Notes under the pieces: model-generated | Told to the model about the DNA's origin: nothing | Seen by the model: the letters and a program-made list of their open reading frames with translations, nothing else | Databases searched by the model: none | Assembly (NCBI RefSeq): GCF_000264455.2 | Contig: NC_017957.2 | Span: 558,001 to 622,000, forward strand | Direction: 5' to 3' | DNA: 64,000 nucleotides | Source: Tistrella mobilis KA081020-065 | GTDB taxonomy: Bacteria > Pseudomonadota > Alphaproteobacteria > Tistrellales > Tistrellaceae | Program-made: the position numbers and the translations under genes | Shown: in pieces, positions 44,255-53,541 of the stretch | Layout of the letters: each line of letters opens with the position of its first letter | Position numbering within the stretch: the stretch's first letter is position 1

Positions 44255-45037
44255 ATGGAGCAGGAGATCTATCTGGAACGGCAGGGGCCGATCGCGCGCA
44301 TCGTGCTGAACCGGCCGGCGAAACGCAATGCCATGACCGCGGCCATGTGGCGGGCGATCCCGGCGCTTTGTGCCGAGATTGCAGAGGATCCCGAAGCCCT
44401 GGTCGTGGTGCTGACCGGCGCCGGCGGCAAGGCGTTCAGCGCCGGCGCCGACATCGCCGAATTCCCCGAGGTCTATGAAACGCCCGAAAGCACCCGCGCC
44501 TATAACGAGGCGGTGGAGGCGGCACAGGAGGCGATCGTGGCGCTGGACCGTCCGACCATCGCCGCGATCAGCGGCGCCTGCGTCGGCGGCGGCTGCGGCC
44601 TGGCGCTGGCCTCGGATTTCCGCTTCGCCACGGAAGATGCCCGCTTCGCGATCCCGCCGGCGACGCTGGGGCTTGCCTACAGCTTCAACGCCACCCGCCG
44701 CCTGGTCGGCAAGGTCGGCCCGTCGCGCGCCAAGGACATGCTGTTCTCGGGCCGCCTGATCGCGGCCGACGAGGCGCTGCGCATCGGCCTGGTTGACCGC
44801 GTCGTCCCGGCCGGGGCGCTGGACCAGACGGTCGCCGCCTATGCCGAACGCCTGGCCTCGGTCTCGCAATACACCATCCGCACCATGATGCGCATGGTCG
44901 ACGCCATCACGCTCGGCGCCGACGAGCCCACGCCCGAGCTTGCCGAGGCCTGGGCCGCTTCCTTCACCGGCACCGATTTCGCCGAAGGCTACCGGGCGTT
45001 CATGGAGAAGCGGGCGCCGGTCTTCCGGTGGCGATGA
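44255..45037 (+). CDS. Enoyl-CoA hydratase/isomerase family protein
   Basis: A 260-residue crotonase-fold protein with F-S-A-G-A-D-I-A-E-F (61-70) and C-V-G-G-G-C-G-L-A-L-A. The usual first Glu is Pro135 in F-A-I-P-P-A-T-L-G-L and the second is also non-acidic, so it should not be an ordinary hydratase. Similar proteins in this group act as decarboxylases, isomerases or hydrolases. It is divergent from the second TRAP system and alone on its strand until the metalloprotease gene. CGGGAGAGG precedes the ATG. Confidence 0.87.
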   Translation: MEQEIYLERQGPIARIVLNRPAKRNAMTAAMWRAIPALCAEIAEDPEALVVVLTGAGGKAFSAGADIAEFPEVYETPESTRAYNEAVEAAQEAIVALDRPTIAAISGACVGGGCGLALASDFRFATEDARFAIPPATLGLAYSFNATRRLVGKVGPSRAKDMLFSGRLIAADEALRIGLVDRVVPAGALDQTVAAYAERLASVSQYTIRTMMRMVDAITLGADEPTPELAEAWAASFTGTDFAEGYRAFMEKRAPVFRWR

Positions 45038-45168
45038 CGGAGGCACAACATCTAAAGGTCATTTATATAGAAACAAAACAACCTGGACTCGATAATTCTG
45101 CTAAAGGGGCCTACCGTCGTCTCCCATGCATGTCGCCGTCGCAGCCTGCGTCATCCCGGAGACATCCC

Positions 45169-47823
45169 ATGCCCCTGGACGAACCCCCTGCTGCCGACGA
45201 GCATGACCGCATCGTCGGTGCGGCGCTGGCTGATCTGCAGCGCAAGGGCCTGGCGCCCGATCACGCCATCCTGCGGGCGCTCGCCGGCCCGGAATCCGAG
45301 GCGGCGATTGCCCGGGCGCTGGCCGCAGCGCCGGCCTCTGCGGCACCCGAGGCGCGGATCGCCCCGGGCACGATCGGGTTCACCGACGGCCGGGCGCTGA
45401 CCATCAACGTGACCGGCGCCCTGCGTGGGGAGGCGTCCTTCGTGCAGCATCACACGGTTGCGGCACGGGGCAATGCGGGCCTGGAACTGCCGACCCTGGT
45501 CACCGGCCGTGCCGGGCTGGTGCTGTTCATGCCCGAACAGGCGGCCGGTGCGATCAGCGTCTTCAGGACCGGCCGCCCCGATCAGGCGATCGTGCTCGTC
45601 CCGCCCGGCGGGCTGGTGACCTCGGATCAGCCGGCGACCGACAGCCGCGCGCCGCTCGACTACACCACGCGCGCCTGGAGCGCCCGCCTGCCTGCCGCCT
45701 GGATGGCCAGCGGGCTCGACCTCACCTTCCGCAGCGATGACGGACGGACCGGCAACCTGCCGGCATCGGGGATCGATTTCGATGCGCCGGCAGAGTTGGT
45801 GCTGCAGAACATCCGCATCGGCATGCTGACCGATTATGGCGATCATCACTGGTTCGAGCAGGACCCGGCCATGGCCGGGCTGGACTATTTTCAGAAGATC
45901 CCCGTGCGCCGGCTGATCGTCGCGGCCTATCTGCCGGTACGCCTCCAGCCGATCCGGATGCCGGATGGCCGGCTTTACACCACCGCCAGCACCGATCAGG
46001 GTGGTGTCTATGATGGCGACATGCGCGAGAACATCGGCAAGGCGATGATCTCGATCGGCATCAACAACGCCAATTTCGGCATCGTCGACACCGCCGGTGC
46101 CGAGCAGGTCCAGCCGCAATATTACCGGCAGGTGGTCGTCCACACCAATGTCGGCGTCTATGCCAACGGCGTCCAGGTCCATGGCCTGAGCGGCGGCAAC
46201 GGCATGGCGACGTTGATTTCGACCGACGGCAACGAATTCTCGCACGAGCTGGGCCATAATCACGGCCTGGGCCACTATCCCGGCGGCGGGCAGTGGTCGG
46301 CGCAGAATCCTGCCAGCGGCTGGGGTTATGACGACTGGCGCAGCCGCTTCATCGGCAATCTGTGGTGGGAGGCGGCCCCCCAGGACACCGTCATCGAAGG
46401 GGTGACCACGCCGCCCTTCGCCGGCAGCTATACCTTCAACGCCGACCCCATGGCGGGCGGCCGGCCGAGCGGTGCGATCACCCGGCTGACGCTGCACACC
46501 GGCTACAGCATCCGGCGCGTTCAGCAGGCTTTTGCCGCCACACCCGTGCCCGATCCGTCGAGTGCGACCGGCTATCGCAAATGGAACCCCGCCAGCCACA
46601 GCATGGAGCCCTTCGCACCGGGCGGGCCGAAACCGGTCCATTCCGGCGTGCCGGTGGTCACCCTGGTCGGCTTCTTCGATCCCGATGCCCGCTTCGATAC
46701 CTTCCTCTGCCCGCTTTACGGCAATTACGGCCAGGTCTTCGACCTGCCGCCGCCGGCATCGACCAGCGGCACGGCGTGGCTGGAAATCTCCGGTCCTGCC
46801 GGCACGCGGCGGATCGCGCTCGGCAATGCGCGTCACGCGGCCGGGCAGATGAATAAGTTCCACATCAATCTGCGTCAGAGCGACCTGCCGGTCACGGCGA
46901 CCTTCGTCGACCGCACCGGGCGCCGGCAGTCCTTCACGGTGCCTGTGCCGCCCGCGGCCCTGCCCGACCCGGTGGTGATCGGCGGCGATGACGGCTGGGA
47001 GACGGCGGTGGTGCCGCGCCTGCCCGATTTCACCCGCTGGGCGCCAGAACCGCCAGTGCTGGACAGCGAGCAGGAACTGGAGCGCCAGCTGGCCGACACC
47101 TATGGGCCGGTGCACGCCTGGCGGAGCGATGCCCGCAGCGGCCGCCGGCCCGGCGAACTCTATGGCTACGACAATCCCTACAATGGCCGACGGCAGTATT
47201 TCCTGCTCAAGGCCGACACCTATTGGTATTTTCCGACCGAGAGTACCGACAACCAGTGGTGGCGGTATCTGGGCGACGCCAATGCCTTCGTCGACCACCG
47301 TCCAAACCCGCTGCGGGCCCGCGCTCAGGCTGCCAGCGCCACGCTCGATGCGGCCCTGAAAACCTATTACGGCACGACCCAGCTGGTGACCTGCCCGAGG
47401 AGTCGGGCAGAGGCGCCGTCACCCCCGGTGCGGGCCGGCGTCGTTGGGGCGCTGTGGTACGCGGCGGCCAGCCGCCGCTATTTCCTCCAGCGGGTGGCGA
47501 GTGCCGGATGCGGGGACCTGCCCGGGACGGCCACCGACAACGCCGCCTTCTGGTATGTTGGGGAGGCGGATGATCTGACGGCCCTGTTCATGCGCCCGAT
47601 GGCCCGCAGCGAGGCAGACCGCCACCAGGCCGCGTGGTACAGGGTCGACCGTTTCCTCGAATGGGGCGAGCGTGGCGAGGGCACGGTCGGACGCCTGTTC
47701 CACTACGAAAATACCTACCGCAACACGCTGGACTATTTCGTTCAGCAGGAAGGCGGTGCCTATTACTTCCCGACCGACCAGGCCAGCGGCGGCGGCTGGC
47801 TGTATCTCGGCAGCTTTCGCTGA
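45169..47823 (+). CDS. M66-like zinc metalloprotease (dictomallein/StcE-type) with C-terminal repeats
   Basis: An 884-residue protein. The zinc site is H-E-L-G-H-N-H-G-L-G-H at residues 359-369, the HExxHxxGxxH form of metzincins, in the context expected of M66 (dictomallein/StcE) peptidases. The N-terminal part is mostly beta. The C-terminal 190 residues hold three weak repeats of G-x-x-Y-x-Y-x-N-P...Y-F-L...Y-W-Y-F-P-T...W-R-Y-L-G. No signal peptide is visible at the chosen ATG 45169, although GGAG lies eight bases before it, so secretion by a non-Sec route is possible. Relatives cleave glycoproteins or collagen-like substrates. Confidence 0.85.
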   Translation: MPLDEPPAADEHDRIVGAALADLQRKGLAPDHAILRALAGPESEAAIARALAAAPASAAPEARIAPGTIGFTDGRALTINVTGALRGEASFVQHHTVAARGNAGLELPTLVTGRAGLVLFMPEQAAGAISVFRTGRPDQAIVLVPPGGLVTSDQPATDSRAPLDYTTRAWSARLPAAWMASGLDLTFRSDDGRTGNLPASGIDFDAPAELVLQNIRIGMLTDYGDHHWFEQDPAMAGLDYFQKIPVRRLIVAAYLPVRLQPIRMPDGRLYTTASTDQGGVYDGDMRENIGKAMISIGINNANFGIVDTAGAEQVQPQYYRQVVVHTNVGVYANGVQVHGLSGGNGMATLISTDGNEFSHELGHNHGLGHYPGGGQWSAQNPASGWGYDDWRSRFIGNLWWEAAPQDTVIEGVTTPPFAGSYTFNADPMAGGRPSGAITRLTLHTGYSIRRVQQAFAATPVPDPSSATGYRKWNPASHSMEPFAPGGPKPVHSGVPVVTLVGFFDPDARFDTFLCPLYGNYGQVFDLPPPASTSGTAWLEISGPAGTRRIALGNARHAAGQMNKFHINLRQSDLPVTATFVDRTGRRQSFTVPVPPAALPDPVVIGGDDGWETAVVPRLPDFTRWAPEPPVLDSEQELERQLADTYGPVHAWRSDARSGRRPGELYGYDNPYNGRRQYFLLKADTYWYFPTESTDNQWWRYLGDANAFVDHRPNPLRARAQAASATLDAALKTYYGTTQLVTCPRSRAEAPSPPVRAGVVGALWYAAASRRYFLQRVASAGCGDLPGTATDNAAFWYVGEADDLTALFMRPMARSEADRHQAAWYRVDRFLEWGERGEGTVGRLFHYENTYRNTLDYFVQQEGGAYYFPTDQASGGGWLYLGSFR

Positions 47824-47856
47824 CCCGGCGGTCATGGCGGGGGAGGGGAGGGCGGC

Positions 47857-49530
47857 TCAGATCGCCGCCCCCTCTTCCTCGGCCTGGCGCATCAGGAATT
47901 TCTGGATCTTGCCGGTGACGGTCATCGGCATGTCTTCCACGAAGCGGATGCGGCGCGGGATCTTGAAATGGGCGATGCGGCCTTCGCAGAAGCCCAGCAC
48001 CGCGGCCTCGGTCAGGCTGCTGCCGTCGGGATTGTCGGCGCGGCGGATCCAGGCGCAGACCTGTTCGCCGTATTTGGCGTCGGCGATGCCGAACACGGCG
48101 ACGTCCAGAATGCCCGGATGGGTGATCAGGAAGTTTTCGATCTCGACCGGATAGATGTTCTCGCCGCCGCGCAGGATCATGTCCTTCGACCGGCCGACGA
48201 TGCGGCAGCGGCCGCGTTCGTCGATCACGCCCAGATCGCCGGTGCGCATCCAGCCGCCCGGGGCGATGGCATCGCGGGTGCGGGCCTCGTCGTTCCAATA
48301 GCCGGCCATCACGCTGTAGCCGCGGGTGTGCAGCTCGCCCACCGTGCCGACCGGCACCACCCGGTCGTCGCCGTCGACGATACGGACTTCGACGAAGGGA
48401 TGGATGGTGCCCACCGTCTCGGTGCGGGTTTCAAGATCGGCATCGGCGCGGGTCTGGAAGCTGACCGGGCTGGTTTCGGTCATGCCATAGCAGATGGTGA
48501 CCTCGCGCATGTTCATCTTCGCGATGACTTCGCGCATGGTCTCGATCGGGCAGGGGGCGCCGGCCATGATGCCGGTGCGCAGCGTCGAAAGGTCGAAGCT
48601 CTTGAAATCGGGCAGGGCCAGTTCGGTGATGAACATGGTCGGTACGCCGTGCAGGGCGGTGCAACGCTCGGCCTGCACGGCTTCCAGCGTTGCCCGAGGC
48701 TCGAAGGCTTCCGAGGGGAAGACCATGGTCGCGCCATGGGTGATGCAGGCCAGAACCGACAGCACCATGCCGAAGCAGTGATAGAGCGGCACCGGAATGC
48801 ACAGCCGGTCGGCCTCGGTGAAGCCCATGATCCGGCCGACGAAGAGGCCGTTGTTCAGGATGTTGTTGTGGGTGAGCGTGGCGCCCTTGGGCGATCCGGT
48901 GGTGCCGCTGGTGAACTGGATGTTGATCGGGTCGTCCGGACGCAGCGTCGGGATGATCGCGTCCAGCGTCGTCCGCGCCGCCGCATCGGCAAAGCCGGTC
49001 AGCGTCTCGAAGCCGATCATCGCGCCGCGGCTCTTACCCAGCGGGATGACGAATTCCAGGTCGGGCAGGCGTGCAGAGCGCCCGCCCGCTTCGGCAAATT
49101 CCGGCGCGACCTCCAGCAGCATGTCGACATAGCGCGAGGTCTTGAAGGTCTCGGCCAGCACCAGCGCCCGGCAGCCCGACAGCTTCAGCGCGTGTTCCAG
49201 TTCGAAGGTGCGGTAGGCGGGGTTGATGTTGACCAGGATCAGCCCGGCGCGTGCGGTTGCGAACTGGATCAGTACCCATTCCACCCGGTTCGGCGACCAG
49301 ATGCCGATCCGGTCGCCCGGCTCCAGCCCCAGCCCGATCAGCCCGGCGGCAAGCTCGGTGACCCGGCGGTCGAACTCCGCCCAGCTCCAGCGGACATTCT
49401 GGTGCACCACCACCAGCGCATCCCCCTCGGGCCAGGTTTCGGCCGTGCGGGCAAGGGCGGTGCCGATGGTCTCGTAGCGCAGCGGCACATCGCTGGTGCC
49501 GCAGACATAGCTCATGGTCAGCTCGGACAT
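47857..49530 (-). CDS. AMP-forming acyl-CoA synthetase
   Basis: A 557-residue ANL enzyme with Q-F-T-S-G-T-T-G-S-P-K-G, I-C-Y-G-M-T-E-T-S, W-M-R-T-G-D-L-G-V-I-D-E-R-G, G-R-S-K-D-M-I-L-R-G-G-E-N-I-Y-P and a catalytic Lys in V-T-G-K-I-Q-K-F. These are typical of medium/long-chain and fatty acid ligases of the FadD3/AcsM type. It stands alone, convergent with the metalloprotease gene, and near the peptide region by position only. Confidence 0.93.
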   Translation of the reverse strand: MSELTMSYVCGTSDVPLRYETIGTALARTAETWPEGDALVVVHQNVRWSWAEFDRRVTELAAGLIGLGLEPGDRIGIWSPNRVEWVLIQFATARAGLILVNINPAYRTFELEHALKLSGCRALVLAETFKTSRYVDMLLEVAPEFAEAGGRSARLPDLEFVIPLGKSRGAMIGFETLTGFADAAARTTLDAIIPTLRPDDPINIQFTSGTTGSPKGATLTHNNILNNGLFVGRIMGFTEADRLCIPVPLYHCFGMVLSVLACITHGATMVFPSEAFEPRATLEAVQAERCTALHGVPTMFITELALPDFKSFDLSTLRTGIMAGAPCPIETMREVIAKMNMREVTICYGMTETSPVSFQTRADADLETRTETVGTIHPFVEVRIVDGDDRVVPVGTVGELHTRGYSVMAGYWNDEARTRDAIAPGGWMRTGDLGVIDERGRCRIVGRSKDMILRGGENIYPVEIENFLITHPGILDVAVFGIADAKYGEQVCAWIRRADNPDGSSLTEAAVLGFCEGRIAHFKIPRRIRFVEDMPMTVTGKIQKFLMRQAEEEGAAI

Positions 49531-49594
49531 GGGAGTATGCCGTCTCGATTTCGGAAAGCGGAATGACGTGATGACGAAGGGCGGCGGGCGGCGC

Positions 49595-50700
49595 TCAGCT
49601 CACCATGCCGAGGGCGATCATGCCGCCCAGGTTTTCGGGCCAGCTGCGCGTGCGGCCGGCCTGCAGCAGCACCCGCGCCCAGGCCACCCAGCCCGACCAG
49701 GCGATGCGCTTGTCCCAGGCCGTGCCCCAGGCCGACAGGATGTCGAGCCCGATGCGGGCATGGGCGGCGGCGGTGTCGTAATCGCCCTGGGTCAGCGCGA
49801 TTTGCGCCAGAACCAGATGCGGTTCTGCGATGTCGGGATTGTGCGCGATCGCGGTTTTCAGCAGCGAAACCGCCGCGACCGGGGTCGAAATCGCATGGGC
49901 GCGGGTGACGACCTGCCAGTAGAGCGCCACCGCCGCCATCTCGTCGGCCTGGGTCAGGATGCGGGTGCAACGGTCGAAAACCGGCGGCACGGGCAGGCCG
50001 AGATCGGCCGGCAGGTCGCGGAGCGGTCGCGCCATGCGCGAGGCCAGGCTCCAGGCCTCGTTGCTCGGCATCAGCTGGCCGGGCCAGAGCGAGGCGGCCC
50101 AGTTCTCTTTCACCGGCTGGCGGGTCTGCCAGGGGAAGCCCTGGAACACGTCGTCCACCCAGCTGTGCCATTGTTCGGTCAGATCGGCGATCGAGACGAT
50201 CGCGAAGATCGCCGCGTCCTTCTGCGACAGATGCAGCATGCTGCCGTCTGATTTTTCAAGATCGAGCCCCCGGCCGGGATGGCGTCGATCTCGGTCAGCT
50301 TCTGCACGAAGCGGGTGCGGGGCATCACGCAGAAGGTGTGGATCAGCCGCTCGGCCTCCTCGCCCACCGCGGCCGCCAGCTCGGCCCGTTTGGCCGAGGC
50401 GTCGAACAGCTTCAGGGCCACGAATTCATTGGAATAGACGCTGTGGAACAGGCCCAGCACCCGCACATCGCGCGGCTGGTCCCAAAGGGCCAGGGTGCGG
50501 TAGACGTCCAGCAGGTGGTTCTTGAAGGTGCCGGCCTTGTGCCAGGCCTCGCCGGCACTGCGCGAGAACAGAAGGTCGAGCAGGGCGGGCAGCTCGGCAT
50601 CCACCTTTTCCCAGTCATCGGCCAGAAGGGCCGGCAGCAGCGGGTGGAGCCCGGCGCCGGCCGGTTCAGAAGCAGGGGCGGGGGCAGTCTGGGCGGTCAT
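49595..50700 (-). pseudogene. Frameshifted DUF6817-like protein with TPR-like tail
   Basis: Two overlapping frames make one protein of about 368 residues. The first (50700 leftward) contains H-K-A-G-T-F-K-N-H-L-L-D-V-Y-R-T-L and G-L-F-H-S-V-Y-S-N-E-F, the signature of DUF6817-like proteins, and runs to I-P-A-G-G. The second continues as L-D-L-E-K-S-D-G-S-M-L-H-L and then a helical, TPR-like region. Adding one G at the run of five C (50268-50272 region, plus strand) restores the frame. It could be a real mutation or a homopolymer sequencing error. Function of the family is unknown. Confidence 0.72.
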
Positions 50701-50846
50701 CGGTCATTCCCTCCGGCGCCGCGTGCCGGCTTCAGGCCGCGGTCATATCTGTTCTTCCAGCAGCAGCCCTCATCCCCAGAGGCCTGCCTGCGTCGGGTAT
50801 GACACACCCGTTGGCGTTTCGCTGCAAGTGATGTTTGAAAATGCAA

Positions 50847-51437
50847 TCAATTCAGCGGCACGCAAGCCTCCGGCTGGTCGCCTGCCAGCCGCAACAGCGG
50901 CCAGCGGTCGCGCCAGCCCTTGTCCTTGACCCGCTGAAGGTGAACCGCATGGCGTGCGGGTGTCATGAAGGCCGGGGTCGGGCGTGCGATGATCGCGAAC
51001 AGATCCTCCAGCCCATGCGGGGCCGCCACACGCAGCTGCCCGCCTGCTGTCAACTGCACCGCAACGGCGGTCGCCGTCTCGGGCCAATGGCGCATCGCAT
51101 CCACCGCCGAGGCATAGGGCGGATCGTCATTGCGCAGATGCATGCGCGCCTGATTGTCGACCGACCATCGCACATTTGGACGTATTGCGGACAACTGCGC
51201 CTCCAACATCTTGTCCTGTTCGCGATGCGGCCGCAGCGCATCGAACCAGATCACATCGATATCATTGCGGGGCAGTTCCGGATGTCGGCCGTGCAGATGA
51301 TCCCACACCAGATCACGCACGAAGCCGGCCGCAACCCAGCAATCGGGGAGGCCACATGCGGCAACCTCGCCCAGGATCGACAAATGGGCGGGGGATGCGG
51401 TTACAATGGTGATCAGGCGCTGTTCCAGCGTGTCCAT
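50847..51437 (-). CDS. Nucleotidyltransferase-fold protein, COG3575-like
   Basis: A 196-residue protein of the nucleotidyltransferase superfamily. It has W-V-A-A-G-F-V-R-D-L-V-W-D and, about 25 residues later, N-D-I-D-V-I-W-F-D, the spaced G-F-V-R and D-x-D elements of the active site. Proteins of this group occur in some lasso-peptide clusters as tailoring enzymes, as well as alone. Here it lies just before two sulfotransferases and an HPr-kinase-like gene. No substrate can be named from sequence. GAGGGCGGC precedes the ATG. Confidence 0.75.
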   Translation of the reverse strand: MDTLEQRLITIVTASPAHLSILGEVAACGLPDCWVAAGFVRDLVWDHLHGRHPELPRNDIDVIWFDALRPHREQDKMLEAQLSAIRPNVRWSVDNQARMHLRNDDPPYASAVDAMRHWPETATAVAVQLTAGGQLRVAAPHGLEDLFAIIARPTPAFMTPARHAVHLQRVKDKGWRDRWPLLRLAGDQPEACVPLN

Positions 51438-51590
51438 GCCGCCCTCTTCTCCGCCCGTCTCAATTTTTCTTTCAGAATCAATGTATTGGAGGCTACCGCA
51501 TACGAGGTTGCAGGCGGCCGGGCCGCCCTGCCCCGTGCAGCGATCATCGCATGATCACCGGCCTTTCAACAGCCTGAAATCTCCTCAATA

Positions 51591-51618
51591 AAGTCGATAA
51601 GATATAATTATCGGACTT
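51591..51618. terminator. AT-rich imperfect hairpin
   Basis: AAGTCGATAA (51591-51600) can pair with TTATCGGACTT (51608-51618) around a 7-base loop with one bulge. It sits in the 287-base gap after the minus-strand sulfotransferase gene, so it may end that operon. The rest of the gap is AT-richer than its neighbours and holds a 47-codon open frame at 51643 that I do not consider real. Confidence 0.4.
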
Positions 51619-51724
51619 TGATATAAAAGACTATAAAGGCTTCATGACTGAAGAGCTTGCAGCTCCGCCTGATTACAATCATCCCAGAGCCGACCCCGCA
51701 TCCTTCGCCAGCCAAGATAGAGGT

Positions 51725-52594
51725 TCAGCCATCCCATCCACCATCGGCCCGATAGCCGAAGCGCTGCATCATATCCGCCGACCGGTCCGCCAACTCCCGT
51801 AGCAGGGCCGGATCCGCCGCCTGCCAACCGATACCGCTCCGTCCCGCACGAAAGAACGCCGGCGACCTGCCAGGGCGTTCGCGAAAACCCACACGCCGTT
51901 CCTCTGCCTGGAGGCGATCGAAGCGGCAGAACTCGACCGCCTGTGCGATCACCCCGACATCTTCCGTCAGCCCGGCCATCGCTGCGGCCCGGGCGAAGCC
52001 GGCGATTGCATCCGCGCGCAGATCTTCATAGCGCAGGCTGATCACCGGCCAGGGCAGATCATCGGCGGTCCACGACGCCGTATGACCGGCCCAACTGCCG
52101 ACGGTTTCAGGCATCGGCAGCTGCAGCCGGTCCTTGTCTCCGCCGATGCGGTGTGCCGGGTCCAGCAGCGCGCGAATGGTGTCGTCGATCGTCCAGCCCC
52201 GATGATGGGCATAGGATGCCGCCACATCGAAGGGATGCCGCACCAGATGGATGACACCGCGCACGATCTCGGGCGGATAGAGCCAGGCGCCGGCATCCGT
52301 GCGCCGGGCCGCCTCATGGGTCTTCAGAACCAGCGGCGCATCCGCCGGCTGCCCCTTCACCAGACTCCGAAACACCTCGGGCCAGTAGCGGTCGATTTCT
52401 GTGACGGTCAGATCCGACGCTTCGACCGGCCCGAACCGGTCGAAAATCATCCGGCGCTGCACATAAAGGCCGGTTTCGATGTCGTTGATCGAGATCGGCG
52501 CCCGAGCGCGGCGGATCAGGTGATCCAGCACCAGCCTCGTCCAGGTGTTACCCGATTTCGGATAACTCGCAATCAGCACCAGCGCCGCCGTCAC
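51725..52594 (-). CDS. Sulfotransferase, PAPS-dependent
   Basis: A 289-residue sulfotransferase. The 5'-phosphosulfate loop is S-Y-P-K-S-G-N-T-W (10-18) and the 3'-phosphate block R-H-P-F-D-V-A-A-S-Y (119-128) follows; K-T-H at 91-93 is the expected region of the catalytic Lys/His. It would transfer sulfate from PAPS to a hydroxyl of a small or peptide substrate. The ATG overlaps the stop of the HPr-kinase-like gene (ATGA), so these two are translationally coupled, and a shared peptide substrate is a reasonable guess. Confidence 0.92.
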   Translation of the reverse strand: MTAALVLIASYPKSGNTWTRLVLDHLIRRARAPISINDIETGLYVQRRMIFDRFGPVEASDLTVTEIDRYWPEVFRSLVKGQPADAPLVLKTHEAARRTDAGAWLYPPEIVRGVIHLVRHPFDVAASYAHHRGWTIDDTIRALLDPAHRIGGDKDRLQLPMPETVGSWAGHTASWTADDLPWPVISLRYEDLRADAIAGFARAAAMAGLTEDVGVIAQAVEFCRFDRLQAEERRVGFRERPGRSPAFFRAGRSGIGWQAADPALLRELADRSADMMQRFGYRADGGWDG

Positions 52595-53454
52595 CGACCG
52601 GCCTCCGCGACCCGAGCGGCCAGCCGGTCACAAAGTTCGTCTGGCGATGGCCTGTGCGCAACACCGACGCGCCATACCTGAAGTTGTGCCGCAAGCCGCG
52701 TCATCATCGCCATATGCGCCGCCTGCCGGCCCATCGCCCGCACCTGCCGGGGGCGGAACACCTCGGCCGCCAGGGTTTCGAGCCGGTCGACCCCGCTCAA
52801 TACATCCGTATCCCCGGCCCGGTGCAGATCAAGCAGCACCACATGACCCAGCGCCACCGGCCCCGACATCGGCATCGCCTGGTGCAACACCCGGCCGTGT
52901 TGCGGCCGCGCCATGGGCAGTTCCGTGGGGGTGATGCCAAGCATCCGGGCCGCATCCGGCCAAAGCGCCACGATCGGCGTGCCCGGCCAGGCAAGCGGCC
53001 GCCCCCGGCCGTCCAGCGTGACCCGAACCACCTCGTCGGCCACGAACCGCCAGCCGCGCCCCAGCAGCATTGCCGCCAGCGTCGACTTGCCGGCCCCCGA
53101 TGCGCCGCTGATGGCGACCGCCGCCTTGCCCCCGGGGGGCAACAGGCAGGCAGCATGCAATGGCAACTCCCCCCGCTGATGGATCAACCCGGCAAGCGGC
53201 GTGCGGACGGCGAAATAGTCCAGATCTGCGTCGGACGCCCCGGCCTCGCCGGCGATCAGAAGCCGCCGCCCCTCCTCGGCCAGGAATCGGCCAATGCCGG
53301 GCATGCGGACCAGCAACCGGTCGGCCGTCGCCTCGACGAACCCGTTCACCGGCACCGCCCCGGCCAGATGGTCGGGAAGAGCCTCGACCCGGCGGATGTC
53401 CACATCCGGAAGGTCGGGGCAGGATGTGATCGGCGGCGTCGACGAAGCGGGCAT
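52591..53454 (-). CDS. HPr-kinase-like kinase (RiPP-associated type)
   Basis: A 287-residue protein that is only partly like HprK. Walker A is G-A-S-G-A-G-K-S-T (117-125), preceded by L-P-L-H-A-A (His100), and the Walker B-like A-D-E-V-V is at 139-143. It lacks the HprK N-terminal domain of classical regulators. Such HprK-related kinases occur in some lasso-peptide clusters, where one (paeninodin cluster) phosphorylates the C-terminal Ser of the precursor. Both nearby peptides end in Ser. The ATG at 53454 has AGGATCGTT upstream; the 65 codons further upstream in frame overlap the divergent gene's promoter. Confidence 0.82.
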   Translation of the reverse strand: MPASSTPPITSCPDLPDVDIRRVEALPDHLAGAVPVNGFVEATADRLLVRMPGIGRFLAEEGRRLLIAGEAGASDADLDYFAVRTPLAGLIHQRGELPLHAACLLPPGGKAAVAISGASGAGKSTLAAMLLGRGWRFVADEVVRVTLDGRGRPLAWPGTPIVALWPDAARMLGITPTELPMARPQHGRVLHQAMPMSGPVALGHVVLLDLHRAGDTDVLSGVDRLETLAAEVFRPRQVRAMGRQAAHMAMMTRLAAQLQVWRVGVAHRPSPDELCDRLAARVAEAGR

Positions 53455-53541
53455 AACGATCCTGAGCTGACTGACTGCGATTTTGCCGTTATACAATGAC
53501 ACCTGCCCGGTGGTACAGCCGCCGCCAAAACCGAAGTTGCC

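Noticed and set aside
51643-51827. Small plus-strand and minus-strand frames after the sulfotransferase gene
   Set aside because: No ribosome site or peptide-like leader; they lie across an AT-rich hairpin and the antisense of the sulfotransferase end.
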